In this document: positions 26,934 through 35,822 of the stretch, in pieces
How positions within the stretch are numbered: the stretch's first letter is position 1
Layout: every line of letters starts with the position of its first letter
Assembly (NCBI RefSeq): GCF_023094165.1
Contig: NZ_JALMDK010000022.1
Location: 1 to 64,000 of the forward strand
Direction: 5' to 3'
From: Crossiella sp. S99.2
GTDB lineage: Bacteria; Actinomycetota; Actinomycetes; Mycobacteriales; Pseudonocardiaceae
DNA length: 64,000 nucleotides
Position numbers and translations under genes: made by a program
Notes under the pieces: generated by a model
Database searches by the model: none
What the model saw: the letters and a program-made list of their open reading frames with translations, nothing else
Told to the model about the DNA's origin: nothing

Positions 26934-27348
26934 GTGAGTGCCCTCGACGAGCTGCGCCGGTTGCGTCGCGACCCCAGGGCCTGCACCGACGGGGAGATCA
27001 TCGCCGCGGACGGCGGGGCCTGGGCCTGGCGATCGAGGGTTTCCTGGTGCTGCGACAGCGGATCGAGTCCGGTGACCACGCGGCCCTGGACGAGTTCTAC
27101 CGGGCCGCCCTCCGGCTGAAGCGGGACCGACTGGCCGACTGGGAACAGCGCTGGCGGGATGGCGGGATGGCGCGCTGGCCGCGGCGGAACACACCGGCGA
27201 GCAGCTGGCCAGGCTCCGGGCCGGGGACCTCAGCCACCTGACGCAGGCCGACCTCCGCACCCTGCCGCCAAGCCAGGCCCAGCGGTTCGGCATGCGCGGC
27301 AAGCTCGACGTGCACCTCCCAGCCGACGGAACCTCGCCACACGACTAG
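26934..27348 (+). pseudogene. Decayed unknown gene with two frameshifts
   Basis: Three short stretches in successive frames read as one protein. The GTG at 26934 begins MSALDELRRLRRDPRACTDG. It continues in a second frame as LVLRQRIESGDHAALDEFYRAALRLKRDRLADWEQRWRDG, then in a third as ALAAAEHTGEQLARLRAGDLSHLTQ, ending at TAG 27346. The second shift is exactly explained by an 8-bp tandem duplication, GGCGGGAT at 27153-27160 and 27161-27168. Removing one copy restores WRDGALAAAEH. The first shift, near 27015-27035, needs one missing base (or two extra). The original protein would have been about 135 residues, helical and soluble; I do not recognise the family. Confidence 0.6.
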
Positions 27349-27354
27349 CCCGGC

Positions 27355-27490
27355 GAGTTGGGCCAACTGGTACGCCGGTTTGGCCACAGTGGGCGTACCA
27401 GTTGGCCCAAGCGGTACGGGAGGTACGCCATTCCGGCCAACGCACCGTCCACAACGGCCAACAGACCGTCCACAACGGCCAACACGGGGG
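27355..27490. repeat. GGCCAAC-rich intergenic repeat, copy B, with long hairpin
   Basis: A perfect 19-bp inverted repeat, TTGGGCCAACTGGTACGCC (27358-27376) and its complement (27392-27410), encloses a 15-base loop that itself contains TTGGCCAC. It is followed by GGTACGCCATTCCGGCCAAC (27422-27441, as in copy A) and two direct copies of ACCGTCCACAACGGCCAACA (27444-27463 and 27465-27484). Nothing in it looks coding. Confidence 0.8.
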
Positions 27491-27517
27491 TGGTGTGTGT
27501 TGACCGGGGGGCGGACC

Positions 27518-27535
27518 AATGTTAGCGTTAACAAG
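27518..27535. promoter_or_regulatory. TGTTA-type operator before GH43-like gene
   Basis: TGTTAGCGTTAACA (27520-27533), a near-perfect palindrome, lies 37 bases upstream of the GTG start. It shares half-sites with the element before the GH30 galactanase (13103-13120). Confidence 0.55.
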
Positions 27536-27569
27536 TGGTGCCCAGTCAGCACCCTGCCGGAGGTCAGTC

Positions 27570-28631
27570 GTGTCCTGGACCATCCGCCCCGGGTTGAACC
27601 TCAGGGGCACCAGCGCGCCGCTGAGCGGGCTGGACACCCGGTCCTGGCAAGGGGTGCGCTACTTCAACGGTGCCGGGAGCAGTCTGCTGGCCCTGAGCGA
27701 GCCCGGCGGAACCGTCGCCGTGCCCGCGATCGCGCAGGCGGACGCGCCACTGTTCCGCGATCCGATCCACGGCGGCGCAACCGATCCGGTGGTCGTCTAC
27801 CATCGCGCGGCCGGCGAGTGGTGCGTGCTCTACTCCGCGGCCACCTCGCCGCGCGGCGCCACCATCGGCATCGCGACCAGCTCCACCGGCGGCCGCAGCT
27901 GGGAGTACCGCGGCGCGCCCAAGGGCCTGGACACCGTCCACTCCGGACGCAACAGCTTCTGGGCGCCGGAGGTCATCTGGCACGGCGGGACCTACCACCT
28001 CTACGTCAGCCACGTGGCCGGCGGGCGGGCCGCCCGCGCCGGCCGCGGCCACATCCTGCACTACACCTCGCAGGACCTGGTGAACTGGCGCTTCGACCGC
28101 GAGCTGGAACTCTCCGGCGAGGGCTGCGCGGACGCGGCGGTCTGGCCGCTGCCCGACGGCCAGACCTGGCGCATGTGGTACACGGTGCCCGACGGCGGCG
28201 TGCACGCGGCCGACTCGACCGACCTGAGCACCTGGCGCCCGGTCAGCCGCTCGGTGTGCTCGCCGGGCCAGGGCGCGCCCAGCGTGTTCCGCTTCGGCGG
28301 CCACTACTGGATGATCACCAGCGGCGACCGCGGCCTGCCGGTGTACCGCTCCCACGACCTGCGGACCTGGTTCCCGCAGTCCGGACCACTGCTGGCCGAA
28401 CCGGGAATCCGCCTGGGGGACAACGCTCCCGGCCGCCACGGCTCGGTGCTCACCCAGGACAAGCGGGCGCACATCCTCTACTCCTGCCGATTCGGCCAGG
28501 CCTCCTGCCTGCAACTCGCCCCACTGGCGGTGATCGACGGCAGGCTCACCGCCGACCGCGACACACCGTCCGAAGTGGACTGGCGGCCACAGTCCACAGT
28601 GGAGCTACGCGGCGGCAGGCGCGCCACCTAG
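27570..28631 (+). CDS. Cytoplasmic GH43-like five-bladed propeller glycosidase
   Basis: The 353-residue protein has no signal peptide. Propeller blades start with GATDPVVVYHRAAGEWCVLYSAA, SFWAPEVIWHGGTYHLYVSHVAG and CADAAVWPLPDGQTWRMWYT, the layout of GH43/GH117-type enzymes. The likely catalytic acids are D in ATDPVV, E in WAPEVI and D in CADAAV. It probably trims arabinose, xylose or galactose from imported oligosaccharides; GH43 subfamily and substrate are not resolved. The GTG at 27570 is chosen for GGAGG at ideal spacing. Its stop TAG overlaps the stop of the convergent DUF6807-like gene by two bases. Confidence 0.75.
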   Translation: MSWTIRPGLNLRGTSAPLSGLDTRSWQGVRYFNGAGSSLLALSEPGGTVAVPAIAQADAPLFRDPIHGGATDPVVVYHRAAGEWCVLYSAATSPRGATIGIATSSTGGRSWEYRGAPKGLDTVHSGRNSFWAPEVIWHGGTYHLYVSHVAGGRAARAGRGHILHYTSQDLVNWRFDRELELSGEGCADAAVWPLPDGQTWRMWYTVPDGGVHAADSTDLSTWRPVSRSVCSPGQGAPSVFRFGGHYWMITSGDRGLPVYRSHDLRTWFPQSGPLLAEPGIRLGDNAPGRHGSVLTQDKRAHILYSCRFGQASCLQLAPLAVIDGRLTADRDTPSEVDWRPQSTVELRGGRRAT

Positions 28632-29390
28632 GCCGGCCAGCGGGGAGCCACCCGCCGGGCGAGATAGCGTTCGATGCGTGCCGGATCCCAGTGCCCGTCG
28701 GCGATGACCACGTGGTGGGTCAGGTCGAGCCGGGCCTCCGGCTCGATCAGCAGCGGCGCCTGGGGGTTGTCGGGGTGGTCGAGGAGGACCACGGTGGAGC
28801 GCCGCCCGCTTTCCTGGTGCACTCCGGTGAAAGCCCGCCACGGCGCGCTGGCCCCGGTGGCGGTGAAGGCGGCGGCGGGATTGAAGGAACGGATGCCTGG
28901 CCAGTGCGGGCCGCCCCACCGGAGTCGCCGTCCGCTCGTGTTGTGCAGCCGGGTTTTCCAGGTGAGCAGCCAGGAACCCCTCGGCCGGGTCCACCTGGTC
29001 CACCTCGATGGCGCGGTCCTCGGCCAGCCAGCGCTGCCCCGGCCGGGTCCGCCAGTCCAGCCAGTGCCACAGCTCCGCCCGGCCGCCGTGGCAGCGGACC
29101 CGCTCCCAGCGAACGTGCCGCGTCATGCCCCCACCGAGGGGCGGGGTGCGGCCGCCCCAGACGTTCTCGCCGGAGACCTCGGCCGCGGAGAACCGCAGGC
29201 CGCCGGGGCCGGTCACCAGCTCGCCCGCGGTGGTGCGCAACGGGTGCAGATAGGGCTCGGCCGGGCCGAGCACGTAGTCCGCCAGCGCGATCCGCCCGGC
29301 GTGCACCCGCACCCACCCGTTGTCGGCCACCAGCCACGGTTCCCCGGCCGCGGGGCAGGCGCGCACGACCCGGTCAACGATTTCCCGCAT
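28628..29390 (-). pseudogene. DUF6807 (PmoA-like) gene with a frameshift
   Basis: The N-terminal part (RIALADYVLGPAEPYLHPLRTTAGELVTG, VSGENVWGGRT) matches DUF6807/methane-oxygenase PmoA-like proteins that accompany sugar-catabolic genes. Around 28974-28981 the frame shifts by one base in a GGGG run. Dropping one G turns EGFLAAH into EGSWLLTWKTRLHNTSGRRLRWGG and rejoins the C-terminal part, SFNPAAAF...FTGVHQESGRRSTVVLLDHPDNP, ending at 28628. A single-base event may be a sequencing error or a real lesion. ATG 29390 has GGGGTGG upstream. It lies 19 bases behind the LPMO gene, so it may share the CebR-controlled transcript. Confidence 0.65.
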
Positions 29391-29409
29391 CGCGCGCGCC
29401 ACCCCCGGT

Positions 29410-30078
29410 TCAGCCGGTGAAGTTGACGTCGCTGCAGAAGTAGTAGGACTGGTCCAGGTGGCTGGCCTGCCAGATGGTGTAGACGAGGTGCCGCCCGGTC
29501 CGGGTGCCCGCGTCAACGCCGACCTGGTAGGTGCCGTTGGGTGCGATGCGGCCGGTCTGGGCGACCTGCTCCAGGTTGTCCCAGCCCAGTGCCTGGGTCG
29601 CGGGATTGAAGCCCTGCTTGGTGAGGTACACCTGCAGGTAGTCCGCGCCGTGGCGGGCCTGGTCGGTGATGGTCAGGGTGAACCGCCGTGGCTTGTTCAC
29701 CGGCTGCCACGCGCCGACGGTGTCCATCGAGTTGTACCGGCCGCCCTCGGCGTGGCCGCCGCTGCACAGCTGCCCGTCCGGGATGTTGCCGCGGTGGTTG
29801 CCCTTGAGGTTCTCCCGGTACAGGCCGTTCCAGTTCCACATCGCGTTCGGGTTGGCCCGCCAGGCCTGCCAGCACATCGGGTCCCTGGTGGCCATGGCCG
29901 GATTCTGGAAGTCCTTGCCCCACCGTTCCCAGCAGCCGTAGTTGCGCGAGGGCGGGTCGGTGGCCGAGCCGTGTGCCTGGGCGAGGCCGGTCAGCAGCCC
30001 GGCCAGCAGCGCGCCGACCGCGCTCAGCACCACGAGCGCTCTGGCGAGCAGGGGGCGGCCGGATCTGTTCTGCGCCAT
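29410..30078 (-). CDS. AA10 lytic polysaccharide monooxygenase, single domain
   Basis: A 222-residue secreted copper enzyme that oxidatively cleaves cellulose and possibly chitin. Cleavage after AQA leaves the copper-binding N-terminal H36 (HGSATDPPSRNYGCWERWG). The second copper ligand is H143 in QARHGADYLQV. QNPAM.DPMCWQAW and GNIPDGQLCSGG resemble Streptomyces LPMO10B-type enzymes. No CBM is present. AAGGAGGAGGAC precedes ATG 30078, and a perfect CebR box lies at 30116-30129. Confidence 0.93.
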   Translation of the reverse strand: MAQNRSGRPLLARALVVLSAVGALLAGLLTGLAQAHGSATDPPSRNYGCWERWGKDFQNPAMATRDPMCWQAWRANPNAMWNWNGLYRENLKGNHRGNIPDGQLCSGGHAEGGRYNSMDTVGAWQPVNKPRRFTLTITDQARHGADYLQVYLTKQGFNPATQALGWDNLEQVAQTGRIAPNGTYQVGVDAGTRTGRHLVYTIWQASHLDQSYYFCSDVNFTG

Positions 30079-30114
30079 GCTGTCCTCCTCCTTGAGGATC
30101 GAGCATCAGGGTTT

Positions 30115-30130
30115 CTGGGAGCGCTCCCAG
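30115..30130. promoter_or_regulatory. CebR box before LPMO
   Basis: CTGGGAGCGCTCCCAG contains the 14-bp consensus TGGGAGCGCTCCCA of the cellobiose-responsive repressor CebR, 37 bases upstream of the LPMO start. Confidence 0.9.
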
Positions 30131-30267
30131 TTTGGAGGGTAGCCAGTCCGGCCCAGCTTGGGAACCCGTAGACCGGACCACTGCCCCCACACGTTGGTAG
30201 CACCGGAAAAGCCCCGGCCACGGGCCATACTGGAGCACACCGCCGCCCCCGCTTGTCTGGAGACCGC

Positions 30268-32625
30268 ATGCAGTTGCTCGGCCGAACGGTGTCTTTCCTG
30301 CTCGCCGCGACGCTGCCACTGGGGGTGCCGGCCGCCCCGGCCCAGGCCGCGCCGGCTGCCGCCGCACTCCCCCAGGTTTCCCCCGCGCCGCAACAGATCC
30401 AGCGCAGCGGACCGGATCTCCCGGTCGGCAACCGGGTGCGGCTGGTGGTCGACGAGCGCACCGACCCGGCCGCCCGCGCCCTGCTGGAGCGGACCCTGCG
30501 CGAGCACGGCGTCCGGCACATCGACACCGCGGGGCGCGCGCCGCTGACCTTCCACCTGGGACCGGCCGACCGGCCGGATGTCGCCGCCGCCCTCGGCTCG
30601 ACCCCGGTCCCCAGCCGGGCGGAGGGCAGCGCGCTCACCGTCCTCGCGCGGCGCGGTTCCGTCGCGCTCGGCGGGGTGGACCCGGCAGGCCAGTACTACG
30701 CCGTGCAGACCCTGCGGCAGCTGTTCACCGGCGACCGGCACCGCGCGCGCATCGCGGGCGCCGCGGTCAGCGACTTCCCCGCGATGGCCCTGCGCGGCAC
30801 CATCGAGGGCTTCTACGGTTCGCCGTGGACGCACCAGGAACGCCTCGACCAGCTCGCCTTCTACGGCCAGGTCAAGGCCAACACCTACATCTACGCGCCC
30901 AAGGACGACCCGTACCACCGCGACCGCTGGCGCGAGCCCTACCCGGCCGACCGGCTGGCCCAGCTGGGCGAGCTGGTCAAGGCCGCCGCGGCGCAGCACG
31001 TCCGGTTCACCTACGCGCTCTCCCCCGGCACCTCGATCTGCTACTCCAGCGCCGGGGACCGCGCCGCGCTCGCCGCGAAGCTGCAGGCCATGTACGACCT
31101 CGGGGTGCGCGCCTTCTCCATTCCACTCGACGACATCAGCTACACCCGGTGGAACTGCGCTGCCGACCGGACGGCCTACGGCGAACCGGGGCGCCGCGCG
31201 GCGGGGGTGGCCCAGGTCGGGCTGCTCAACGACCTCCAGCGCGGGTTCCTGGCCGCCCACCCCGGCACGCACCCGCTGCAGATGGTGCCGACCGAGTACG
31301 GCGACCTCACCGACACCGAGTACAAGCAGGTGCTCCGCTCAACCCTGGACCCCGCGGTGCTGGTGATGTGGACCGGCACCGACGTGGTGCCGCCCAGCAT
31401 CACCGTGGACCAGGCCCGCCGCGCCTCGGAACTGTTCGGGCGCAAGGTCTTCGCCTGGGACAACTACCCGGTCAACGACTTCGGCCAGGCCGCGGGGCGG
31501 CTGCTGCTCGCGCCCTACGACCACCGCGAGCCCGGCCTGTCCGGCCACCTCGCCGGCATCGTGGCCAACCCGATGAACCAGGCCGCCGCGAGCAAGGTCG
31601 CGGTGTTCACCATGGCCGACTTCTCCTGGCACGACCACGGCTACGACCGCGACCGCAGCTGGCGGGCGGCCGCGGCCCAGCTCGCGGGCGGCAATCCGGC
31701 CGGGGTCAGGGCACTGCTGGACTTCTTCGACCTCAACCACCTCGCCCCGACCTTCGGCCGACCGTGGCAGCCCCAGGCCCCCGCACTCCAGGCCAGGGTG
31801 GACGCGTTCTGGGCAGGCGCTCCGGGCGCGGCGAGCGCGCTGCGCGGGCACGTCCGGCGGATCACCGCGGCGCCCTCGGTGATCAGGGCCACCGTCGCGG
31901 ACCTGGGGTTCCTGGACGACGCGGCGAACTGGCTGGCCGCCACCGAGCTGTGGGCCGGGGCCATGGGCGCGGGCCTGGACACCCTGGACGCGATCGGCGC
32001 CGGCGACCGGCGGGCCGCCGCCGCGGCGCGGGAGCGGCTGGATGCCTTGGCCGCCAAGGCGAACCGGATCCGCTCGGTGCCAGGGGAGAACCGGGTCGAG
32101 GGCGTGGTGCGGATCGGCGACGGCGTGCTGGACGTCTTCCTGGACCGGGTGCGCGCCCGGCATGACGAGTTCCTCGGCCTGCCGCCGCTGCGCAACCTCT
32201 CGGCAGGCCGGCCGGCCACCCAGATCTCGGACTACTCGGCCGACTACGCCGCCGGGAAGTCCGTGGACGGCGACCTGTTCAGCTTCTCCACCACCTCCGG
32301 CGCCGAGCCGCGACCGTGGTGGCAGGTCGACCTGGGCGCGGTGGCCGACATCGAGTCGGTCCGGGTGCACAACCGGGTGGACTGTTGCGCCGAACGCCTG
32401 GCCGACTACCACGTGCTGGTCTCCGCGCAGCCCTTCCCGGACACCCTCGCCGAGGCGCTGCGCGCGCCGGGGGTGACCAGCCGCCACGAGCCGGCGCAGG
32501 CGGGCAGGCCGACCGAGATCAGCCTGCCCGCGCGCGGGCGCTACGTGCGGGTGTGGCTGGCCACCGACCAGCCGCGGGAGCTGAACATGGCCGAGGCGGA
32601 GGTGTTCGGGCGCGTGCGGCGCTGA
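30268..32625 (+). CDS. Secreted GH84 beta-N-acetylglucosaminidase/hyaluronidase-like
   Basis: A 785-residue secreted enzyme with a signal peptide (about 1-28) and an N-terminal GH20b-like domain (about 40-165). The GH84 barrel begins RGTIEGFYGSPWTHQERLDQL and carries the paired catalytic aspartates D288/D289 in FSIPLDDIS. A helical linker domain follows, then a C-terminal discoidin domain (about 650-785, NLSAGRPATQISDYSADYAAGKSVDGD). It would remove GlcNAc from glycoproteins, chitin fragments or hyaluronan, unlike the plant-polymer enzymes around it. ATG 30268 with TCTGGAG is favoured over TTG 30253. Confidence 0.88.
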   Translation: MQLLGRTVSFLLAATLPLGVPAAPAQAAPAAAALPQVSPAPQQIQRSGPDLPVGNRVRLVVDERTDPAARALLERTLREHGVRHIDTAGRAPLTFHLGPADRPDVAAALGSTPVPSRAEGSALTVLARRGSVALGGVDPAGQYYAVQTLRQLFTGDRHRARIAGAAVSDFPAMALRGTIEGFYGSPWTHQERLDQLAFYGQVKANTYIYAPKDDPYHRDRWREPYPADRLAQLGELVKAAAAQHVRFTYALSPGTSICYSSAGDRAALAAKLQAMYDLGVRAFSIPLDDISYTRWNCAADRTAYGEPGRRAAGVAQVGLLNDLQRGFLAAHPGTHPLQMVPTEYGDLTDTEYKQVLRSTLDPAVLVMWTGTDVVPPSITVDQARRASELFGRKVFAWDNYPVNDFGQAAGRLLLAPYDHREPGLSGHLAGIVANPMNQAAASKVAVFTMADFSWHDHGYDRDRSWRAAAAQLAGGNPAGVRALLDFFDLNHLAPTFGRPWQPQAPALQARVDAFWAGAPGAASALRGHVRRITAAPSVIRATVADLGFLDDAANWLAATELWAGAMGAGLDTLDAIGAGDRRAAAAARERLDALAAKANRIRSVPGENRVEGVVRIGDGVLDVFLDRVRARHDEFLGLPPLRNLSAGRPATQISDYSADYAAGKSVDGDLFSFSTTSGAEPRPWWQVDLGAVADIESVRVHNRVDCCAERLADYHVLVSAQPFPDTLAEALRAPGVTSRHEPAQAGRPTEISLPARGRYVRVWLATDQPRELNMAEAEVFGRVRR

Positions 32626-32682
32626 GCGGGCCGCCGCTGACCCGCGGGGTCACCGGCTCGGCGCTGGTGTGCACCGCTGCCC

Positions 32683-34437
32683 TCATCGGTCGGCCCAGGC
32701 GATCAGCTTGGCCATGTTCGCCACGTAGGCGCCGGTGCTGATCACCAGGGGCCGGTCGGCGGGCGGGAACGGCGAGGTGTCGTAGCGGTCGCCGACATGG
32801 GTGCTCATGAAGTCCTTGCCGTGGAAGGGATCCGCGGGCGGACGCCCCTGGAACGGGTTGGTCGCCGCCTCGGCCGGGGTGAGCCAGTGGTCCTTGCCGC
32901 CGAGGTCGCGCACCAGGGCCGCGGCCTCCGCGTCGGGCACCGTGGGCAGGGCGGGATCGGCGTCCCGGAACAGGTCGGTCAGCTCCAGCTCGCGCACGGA
33001 GAAGTGCCGTGGCACCGGGATCGGCGTGCCGGGGGTCAGCGGGGAGCGGGCGCGCAGCTCGGCGATCTCCTTGCCGCTCAACGAGTTCAGCTCCGCGTAG
33101 GTGCGCCGCAGGCCGTCCAGGTCGATGGCCCGTCCCGCGGAGTAGTGGCCGAGGGTGTCCCGGTGGTCGTGGTCGGTGTAGTAGGCGCCGTTGCGGATGT
33201 TGCTGCCGAAGCGGTGCACGAACAGCGCCCGGTTGGTGCCCAGCTCCACGAACGTCGGGTGCGTGCGCTTGGCCAGCAAGGGGTTCTCCGCCAGCTGTCG
33301 CCCGGTGAGCGGGCAGCTGCCCAGCCAGGCGATCGCCTCGGGCACCCTGTCCAGGTAGGAGCGGTCGCCGGTGAGCCGGAAGTAGTGGAACAGCTGGCGG
33401 ATGTTGGTCTGCGTGGTGTGCGTGGCCAGCGCCCTCGGCTCGTAGGACCGCGCGCCCGCCGGAGTCCCGGCCGGGCGGCCGCCCGCGGCCCTGGACAGGT
33501 GTTGCAGGGCCCAGCCCGCCTGCGGTCCGGGCTGCTGCATCCGTTGCAGGCAGCGCATCGCGCGGTGCACCGGTTCCAGGAGGTCCGGCCGGCGCAGCGT
33601 GCTGGCGCACAGCAGCAGGAACTTGATGTTCTCGCCGAGCACGTCGTCGTTGAAGGTGACGTGCCGGGTGTACTCGCCGTCCTCCATGCCGTGCCGCACG
33701 TCAGCAGGCAGCCACGGCGGCCGTTCGGTGGGCCAGTGCGTGCGGGAGACCGAGCCGGCGAAGGAAGGGAACCGTTGCGGCCAGCCGCCGTCGGCCACGC
33801 CGCCGCAGAACTGCGCGGCGAGCACGAACCGGATCGCCCGCGCCAGCGCCGCCTTGAACCGGGGGTCGCGGCGTTCCAGGTACAGCCGCAGGATCAGCTG
33901 CCCGGCGGCGGAGGTGCCCGCGTCGTCGAAGGTGGCGTTGTCGTAGTGGTGCTGGAACTCCTCCAGCCGCCAGCCGTTCCCGCCGACGGTCTCATACCAG
34001 CGGCGCAGCGCGGCGGTCCCGGCGAAGTCGTGCACGTAGTTCCAGCCGCCCACCGGCAGTTGCGCGGCCACCAGCGCCAGTCCGGTGCGCTCGGCGGCGC
34101 GGTAGAACTCCGCCGCGCCGGTGGCGTGGTAGGCGTCGAGCATGCTGTGCCCGACCGAGGGCGTGCCGGGTGGCTGCACCCAGCACATGCTCCGCCGGGC
34201 CGCCAGCTCGCCCCAGGAGGCGGACAGGTCGGGCAGGTAGCTCCACAGGTAGCCGCCGCGGTAGGAGACCTCCCGGTCCAGGAAGATCGCGGCCCGGCCC
34301 ATCGCGCGCAGCACCTCGCCGCGTGCCGGCTCCGCCGGGGTGGCGGCCGCGTGCGCCGCGCCGCCGCCGAGCAGGGTGAGGGCGGCCGGGGCGAGGGTGA
34401 GCCTGGCGAAGGCGCGGCGGCTCAGGGGTGTGCTCAT
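32683..34437 (-). CDS. Secreted pectate lyase-like alpha/alpha-toroid (PL10-like)
   Basis: A 584-residue exported protein with a Tat-like signal (SRRAFARLTLAPAALTLLGGGAAHA). The body reads as an alpha-helical toroid with VGGWNYVHDF, HYDNATFDD, DGGWPQRFP and TNIRQLFHYFRLTGDRSYLDRV. These resemble the Pec_lyase (PL10) family, which cleaves polygalacturonate with calcium, but conservation by eye is partial and the C-terminal 150 residues are not recognised. CCGGAGGAG precedes ATG 34437. It follows the PL1 lyase on the same strand but is separated from it by a terminator. Confidence 0.7.
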   Translation of the reverse strand: MSTPLSRRAFARLTLAPAALTLLGGGAAHAAATPAEPARGEVLRAMGRAAIFLDREVSYRGGYLWSYLPDLSASWGELAARRSMCWVQPPGTPSVGHSMLDAYHATGAAEFYRAAERTGLALVAAQLPVGGWNYVHDFAGTAALRRWYETVGGNGWRLEEFQHHYDNATFDDAGTSAAGQLILRLYLERRDPRFKAALARAIRFVLAAQFCGGVADGGWPQRFPSFAGSVSRTHWPTERPPWLPADVRHGMEDGEYTRHVTFNDDVLGENIKFLLLCASTLRRPDLLEPVHRAMRCLQRMQQPGPQAGWALQHLSRAAGGRPAGTPAGARSYEPRALATHTTQTNIRQLFHYFRLTGDRSYLDRVPEAIAWLGSCPLTGRQLAENPLLAKRTHPTFVELGTNRALFVHRFGSNIRNGAYYTDHDHRDTLGHYSAGRAIDLDGLRRTYAELNSLSGKEIAELRARSPLTPGTPIPVPRHFSVRELELTDLFRDADPALPTVPDAEAAALVRDLGGKDHWLTPAEAATNPFQGRPPADPFHGKDFMSTHVGDRYDTSPFPPADRPLVISTGAYVANMAKLIAWADR

Positions 34438-34472
34438 GGCTCCTCCGGTGAGTTCTCGGCGAGGGACGCGGT

Positions 34473-34519
34473 GGCGCTCCGGGGACGGCGGGCGAGCGCC
34501 GCGCCGGCCCCGGAGCGCC
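34473..34519 (-). terminator. Terminator after PL1 pectate lyase
   Basis: Perfect 12-bp arms GGCGCTCCGGGG / CCCCGGAGCGCC with a 23-base loop lie between the PL1 stop and the PL10-like start. Confidence 0.7.
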
Positions 34520-34530
34520 TGGGCAGGCGC

Positions 34531-35490
34531 TCAGATGCGCCCTGGGCCTGCCCCGTTCCGGACGATCGTCTTCACCTCACTCGCGCGGTCCAGCGGATAC
34601 GAATAGGGAATGCTCCGCACACTGCCGCCGGTCTGCCCGGAACCGGAGCTGACGAAATGGTTGCTCCGTGCCACCAGCGTGCCCGCGGGTGAACTGCCCT
34701 CCCCCAGGTGGAACGGGTCCTTGGTGTTCTCGAAGAAATTGCCTTCGACCAGCACGCCGCCTTCCTTGGTGGCCGCCACGCCGTAACTGGTGACGCCGCC
34801 GTAGTAGTTGTTGTAGACGTGCACCGGGTTGCCGAAGCGCACCCTGGGGTGCCGCTGACCGGTGCCGTCGAAGAAGTTGTGGTGGTAGGTCACCCGGAGC
34901 TTGCCCCGGTCCTCGCCGCCGTTGTCGTCGCTGTGCCCGAGCAGCATCGTCTTGTCGTGGCTGGAGAACTTGTTCCAGGACACGGTGACCAGGTCGGCGG
35001 CGCGCTTGATGTCGACCGCGCCGTCCTTGCCACTGGCGAAGCTGTTGTGGTCGATCCACACCCGGGTGGAGTACTGCACGTTGATCGCGTCGTCGGCCCA
35101 GTTCCTGAAGTTCAGGTTGCGCACGATCACGTTGGCGGACCTGGAGATGTTGAGCCCGTGCCCGGTGATGGCGGCGCCGGAGCCGACCCCGATGATGGTC
35201 TTGTCCGAGCTGACCGCGGCCGTGCCGGACAGGGCGATGGCGCCGGTGACGCGGACCACCGCGGGACCGGTGGCCTTGACCGCGGCGGTGAAGGCGGCCG
35301 CGGTGCTGACGGTGACCGGGGTGGCGCCGCCACCGCCGGTGGTGCCGCCGCCCTGGGTGGCCCAGCCCGCCAGGTCGAACGGAGCGGCCGAGGCGGCGGG
35401 CGCGGCTGCCGCCACACCGGTGACGGCCAGCGCGACGACCAGTGCGGCAGACCAGGGAGCCCGCCGGTCGCGTACGGATGTCCGGGACAT
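34531..35490 (-). CDS. Secreted PL1 pectate lyase
   Basis: It cleaves homogalacturonan by calcium-dependent beta-elimination. The 319-residue protein has a signal peptide (about 1-33) and a right-handed beta-helix with the PL1 hallmarks VWIDHNSF, DGAVDIKRAADLVTVSWNKF and the catalytic-arginine strand RVTYHHNFFDGTGQRHPRVRFG, then VHVYNNYY. ATG 35490 has AGAGGAAG. It is divergent from LacI regulator 3, sharing a 332-bp control region with TCGA palindromes. Confidence 0.93.
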   Translation of the reverse strand: MSRTSVRDRRAPWSAALVVALAVTGVAAAAPAASAAPFDLAGWATQGGGTTGGGGATPVTVSTAAAFTAAVKATGPAVVRVTGAIALSGTAAVSSDKTIIGVGSGAAITGHGLNISRSANVIVRNLNFRNWADDAINVQYSTRVWIDHNSFASGKDGAVDIKRAADLVTVSWNKFSSHDKTMLLGHSDDNGGEDRGKLRVTYHHNFFDGTGQRHPRVRFGNPVHVYNNYYGGVTSYGVAATKEGGVLVEGNFFENTKDPFHLGEGSSPAGTLVARSNHFVSSGSGQTGGSVRSIPYSYPLDRASEVKTIVRNGAGPGRI

Positions 35491-35822
35491 CTGCTTCCTC
35501 TCGTGAACGGTGGCCGCCGAAGCGGAAAAAGACAGCGGCCACTGCGATGAATGAGAATCAGCGGCGGTAAATGATAATGACAACAAATGCTGCAACCGGC
35601 AGCGTAATGAGGCATTTACCCGCTGTCAACATGCCGATTCGCTGAATTCTCCCATCACGTATATGACCCATTTCGATTGCCTTCGAATCGAATTGTCGAA
35701 ATGGCTCCGCCCGGCTGGAAACCGTCTTGCCGGAGGGCCTTCGCAAGACGGTTGGCCCTAGCCGGAGCCCCGGCCCGGCCGTACCGTCCCAGAGCACCAA
35801 CGGCGGTGACGAGGAGGGCGGG
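35491..35822. other. 332-bp divergent control region PL1/LacI 3
   Basis: An unusually AT-rich stretch around 35540-35680 (promoters) with the nested palindrome at 35668-35704. No coding potential is seen. Confidence 0.6.
35668..35704. promoter_or_regulatory. Nested TCGA operator, PL1/LacI 3
   Basis: Nine-base arms CCATTTCGA (35668-35676) and TCGAAATGG (35696-35704) flank an inner perfect palindrome, TTCGAATCGAA (35682-35692). The inner site has the same TCGA-A-TCGA layout as 7811-7821. It is probably bound by LacI regulator 3, controlling the pectate lyase and itself. Confidence 0.65.

Noticed and set aside
32638-32652. TGACCC-GCG-GGGTCA hairpin between GH84 and the PL10-like gene
   Set aside because: A 6-bp stem in very GC-rich sequence is too weak to call a terminator.
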